From: Nitrospirae bacterium CG2_30_53_67
GTDB taxonomy: Bacteria > CG2-30-53-67
Assembly (NCBI GenBank): GCA_001873285.1
Contig: MNYV01000086.1
Coordinates: 1 to 25,660 of the forward strand
Direction of reading: 5' to 3'
Length of the DNA stretch: 25,660 nucleotides
The position numbers were made by a program, and so were the translations under genes. The notes beneath the pieces were generated by a model. The model worked only from the letters and a program-made list of their open reading frames with translations. It made no database searches and was not told the DNA's origin. Every line of letters begins with the position of its first letter. Position 1 is the first letter of the stretch. Of the stretch, positions 24,794 to 25,660 are shown in pieces.

Positions 24794-25660
24794 TCAGCCT
24801 GTCTTTAAAATGTCCAAAATGATGCCGGGCAAAACGGGAAAATCCCTTATAATATTATATTTTAACCGGGTTATGGCTATGCTGTCAATGATCGATTTTG
24901 AGACGTCAAAAGCGGCCCGGTTATGGCGGATCAGGTCTTCCCGGGCCGTATCCGGAGACTCCTGAATCTTGGCTGCTTCCAGGGAGGCGAGCAGGGAGAA
25001 AAAGGCCTCAGCCTTATCCATTTTATCAGCATAAATGGATAAGTGGTTGATATTGTTGTCTAAAAATATCACTTTTTTTAATGGGGCACTTTCCGGAAAC
25101 GGTTCTCTAAGGTCGATCCGGAAAACTTCTTCATCCATGCTTTGCACCAAGGTCTTTTCATGGGCCATCAGGCCGAGTTCCGGATGGAGATTCATCACGT
25201 CCCGGGTGATCCGGATCCTGCGGGGGTAGGGAAGGATCTGGAACGACCCGTTGCTTTCCATACGGATGAAGCTGTCCTCTTCGGAGAGATAGCTGAATCC
25301 GTATTTCGTCAGGAGGCAGGAAAGGGAGGTCTTGCCTGAGTTGGTCTTGCCGAGGAGAAGGAGACCCCTCCCATCCTTGTAAAGGGATGCCCCGTGAAAC
25401 ACTGCCAGGTCTCCCATAAGAGAGAGTTCCAAGTGGACCAGGAAGCCGGTGACCCCGAAGAGGATGACCGCAACCGCATCCGCCGGGCACGAGCCGCTGA
25501 TATAGAGATGGACGGTCCGGTTAGGGATGTTCAGCACGGAGACGGTATCTTTGCGGATCCAGTGGATTTCGTCTCCGGGATCTCTCCGAAGCGTCTTGAG
25601 CGGTGTTTTGTCCTCATCGAGGTCTTGTTTTTGTGTCAGGGAGAGACGGATCCGGGGAGA
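24794..25660 (-). CDS. HPr kinase-like (HprK-related) protein, partial at right edge
   Basis: The frame is open from the right edge (25660) to the stop at 24794: 288 codons, with the true start outside. It has a P-loop GKTNSGKTS (bases 25325-25351), preceded by LAVFHGASLYKDGRGLLLL and followed by GFSYLSEEDSFIRM and ILPYPRRIRI. That order is typical of HprK-related kinases found beside PqqD proteins and radical SAM enzymes, not of true HprK of the sugar phosphotransferase system. In paeninodin biosynthesis such a kinase phosphorylates the C-terminal serine of the precursor, and the precursor here ends in Ser. A GTG at 25537 is possible as a start, but the upstream frame (RIRLSLTQKQDLDEDKTPLK) continues and looks coding. 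Confidence 0.8.
   Translation of the reverse strand, partial: SPRIRLSLTQKQDLDEDKTPLKTLRRDPGDEIHWIRKDTVSVLNIPNRTVHLYISGSCPADAVAVILFGVTGFLVHLELSLMGDLAVFHGASLYKDGRGLLLLGKTNSGKTSLSCLLTKYGFSYLSEEDSFIRMESNGSFQILPYPRRIRITRDVMNLHPELGLMAHEKTLVQSMDEEVFRIDLREPFPESAPLKKVIFLDNNINHLSIYADKMDKAEAFFSLLASLEAAKIQESPDTAREDLIRHNRAAFDVSKSIIDSIAITRLKYNIIRDFPVLPGIILDILKTG

Noticed and set aside
23591-25660. Classifying the peptide operon as a lasso peptide pathway
   Set aside because: The leader resembles lasso leaders, but no asparagine-synthetase-like cyclase or transglutaminase-like protease is visible, and a SPASM enzyme is present. Such genes might lie beyond the right edge.
1-25660. tRNA, rRNA or insertion sequence genes
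   Set aside because: I saw no cloverleaf-like strings, rRNA motifs, transposase frames or terminal inverted repeats flanking a transposase.

Overview
The window comes from a Gram-negative (diderm) bacterium of moderate GC content. It holds a type II secretion operon, an outer-membrane polysaccharide export system with a BY-kinase, and a radical-SAM peptide-maturation operon. This mix is common in Desulfobacterota (former Deltaproteobacteria) and allied lineages such as Nitrospirota. The taxonomy is inferred from gene content only and is not firm.

Layout. (1) 1-7150, minus strand: type II secretion genes in the order gspC-D-E-F-G-H, read right to left, with gspH cut by the left edge. A 257-bp gap between gspF and gspG carries degenerate CCTTGAA-type repeats that form a long imperfect inverted repeat. 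(2) 7151-7425: a divergent intergenic region with a perfect 26-bp inverted repeat, two direct repeats 51 bp apart and one putative promoter in each direction. (3) 7426-23063, plus strand: a Wzx/Wzy-type capsule or exopolysaccharide cluster. In order it encodes an unusual Wza-like export lipoprotein fused to a seven-repeat FG-GAP/VCBS propeller and an OmpA-like domain, a Wzz/BY-kinase, an O-antigen ligase/polymerase family protein, a NodU-type carbamoyltransferase, a Wzx-type flippase, a zinc-ribbon/left-handed-beta-helix acetyltransferase, a CgeB-like glycosyltransferase, two GT4 glycosyltransferases, a zinc-ribbon SAM methyltransferase and a GT9 (heptosyltransferase-like) enzyme. (4) 23045-25660, minus strand and convergent with the polysaccharide cluster: a compact operon that looks like a RiPP (ribosomally synthesised, post-translationally modified peptide) pathway. 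It has an HprK-like kinase (cut by the right edge), a radical SAM/SPASM enzyme, a 59-codon precursor-like peptide gene with its own strong ribosome binding site, a PqqD-like leader-binding protein, and a relic of a minimal nucleotidyltransferase.

How the genes work together. The polysaccharide genes make a coherent assembly line: glycosyltransferases with acetyl, methyl and carbamoyl tailoring, then flipping (Wzx), polymerisation or ligation (Wzy/WaaL-like), chain-length control by the tyrosine kinase, and export through the Wza-like protein. No initiating sugar-phosphate transferase lies in the window. In the peptide operon the PqqD protein would present the leader of the 59-residue peptide to the radical SAM enzyme. 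The HprK-like kinase could phosphorylate it; the peptide ends in serine, the residue that the paeninodin lasso-peptide kinase modifies. This operon is the strongest candidate for an undescribed system here. The next best are the propeller-OmpA-Wza fusion and the structured intergenic region.
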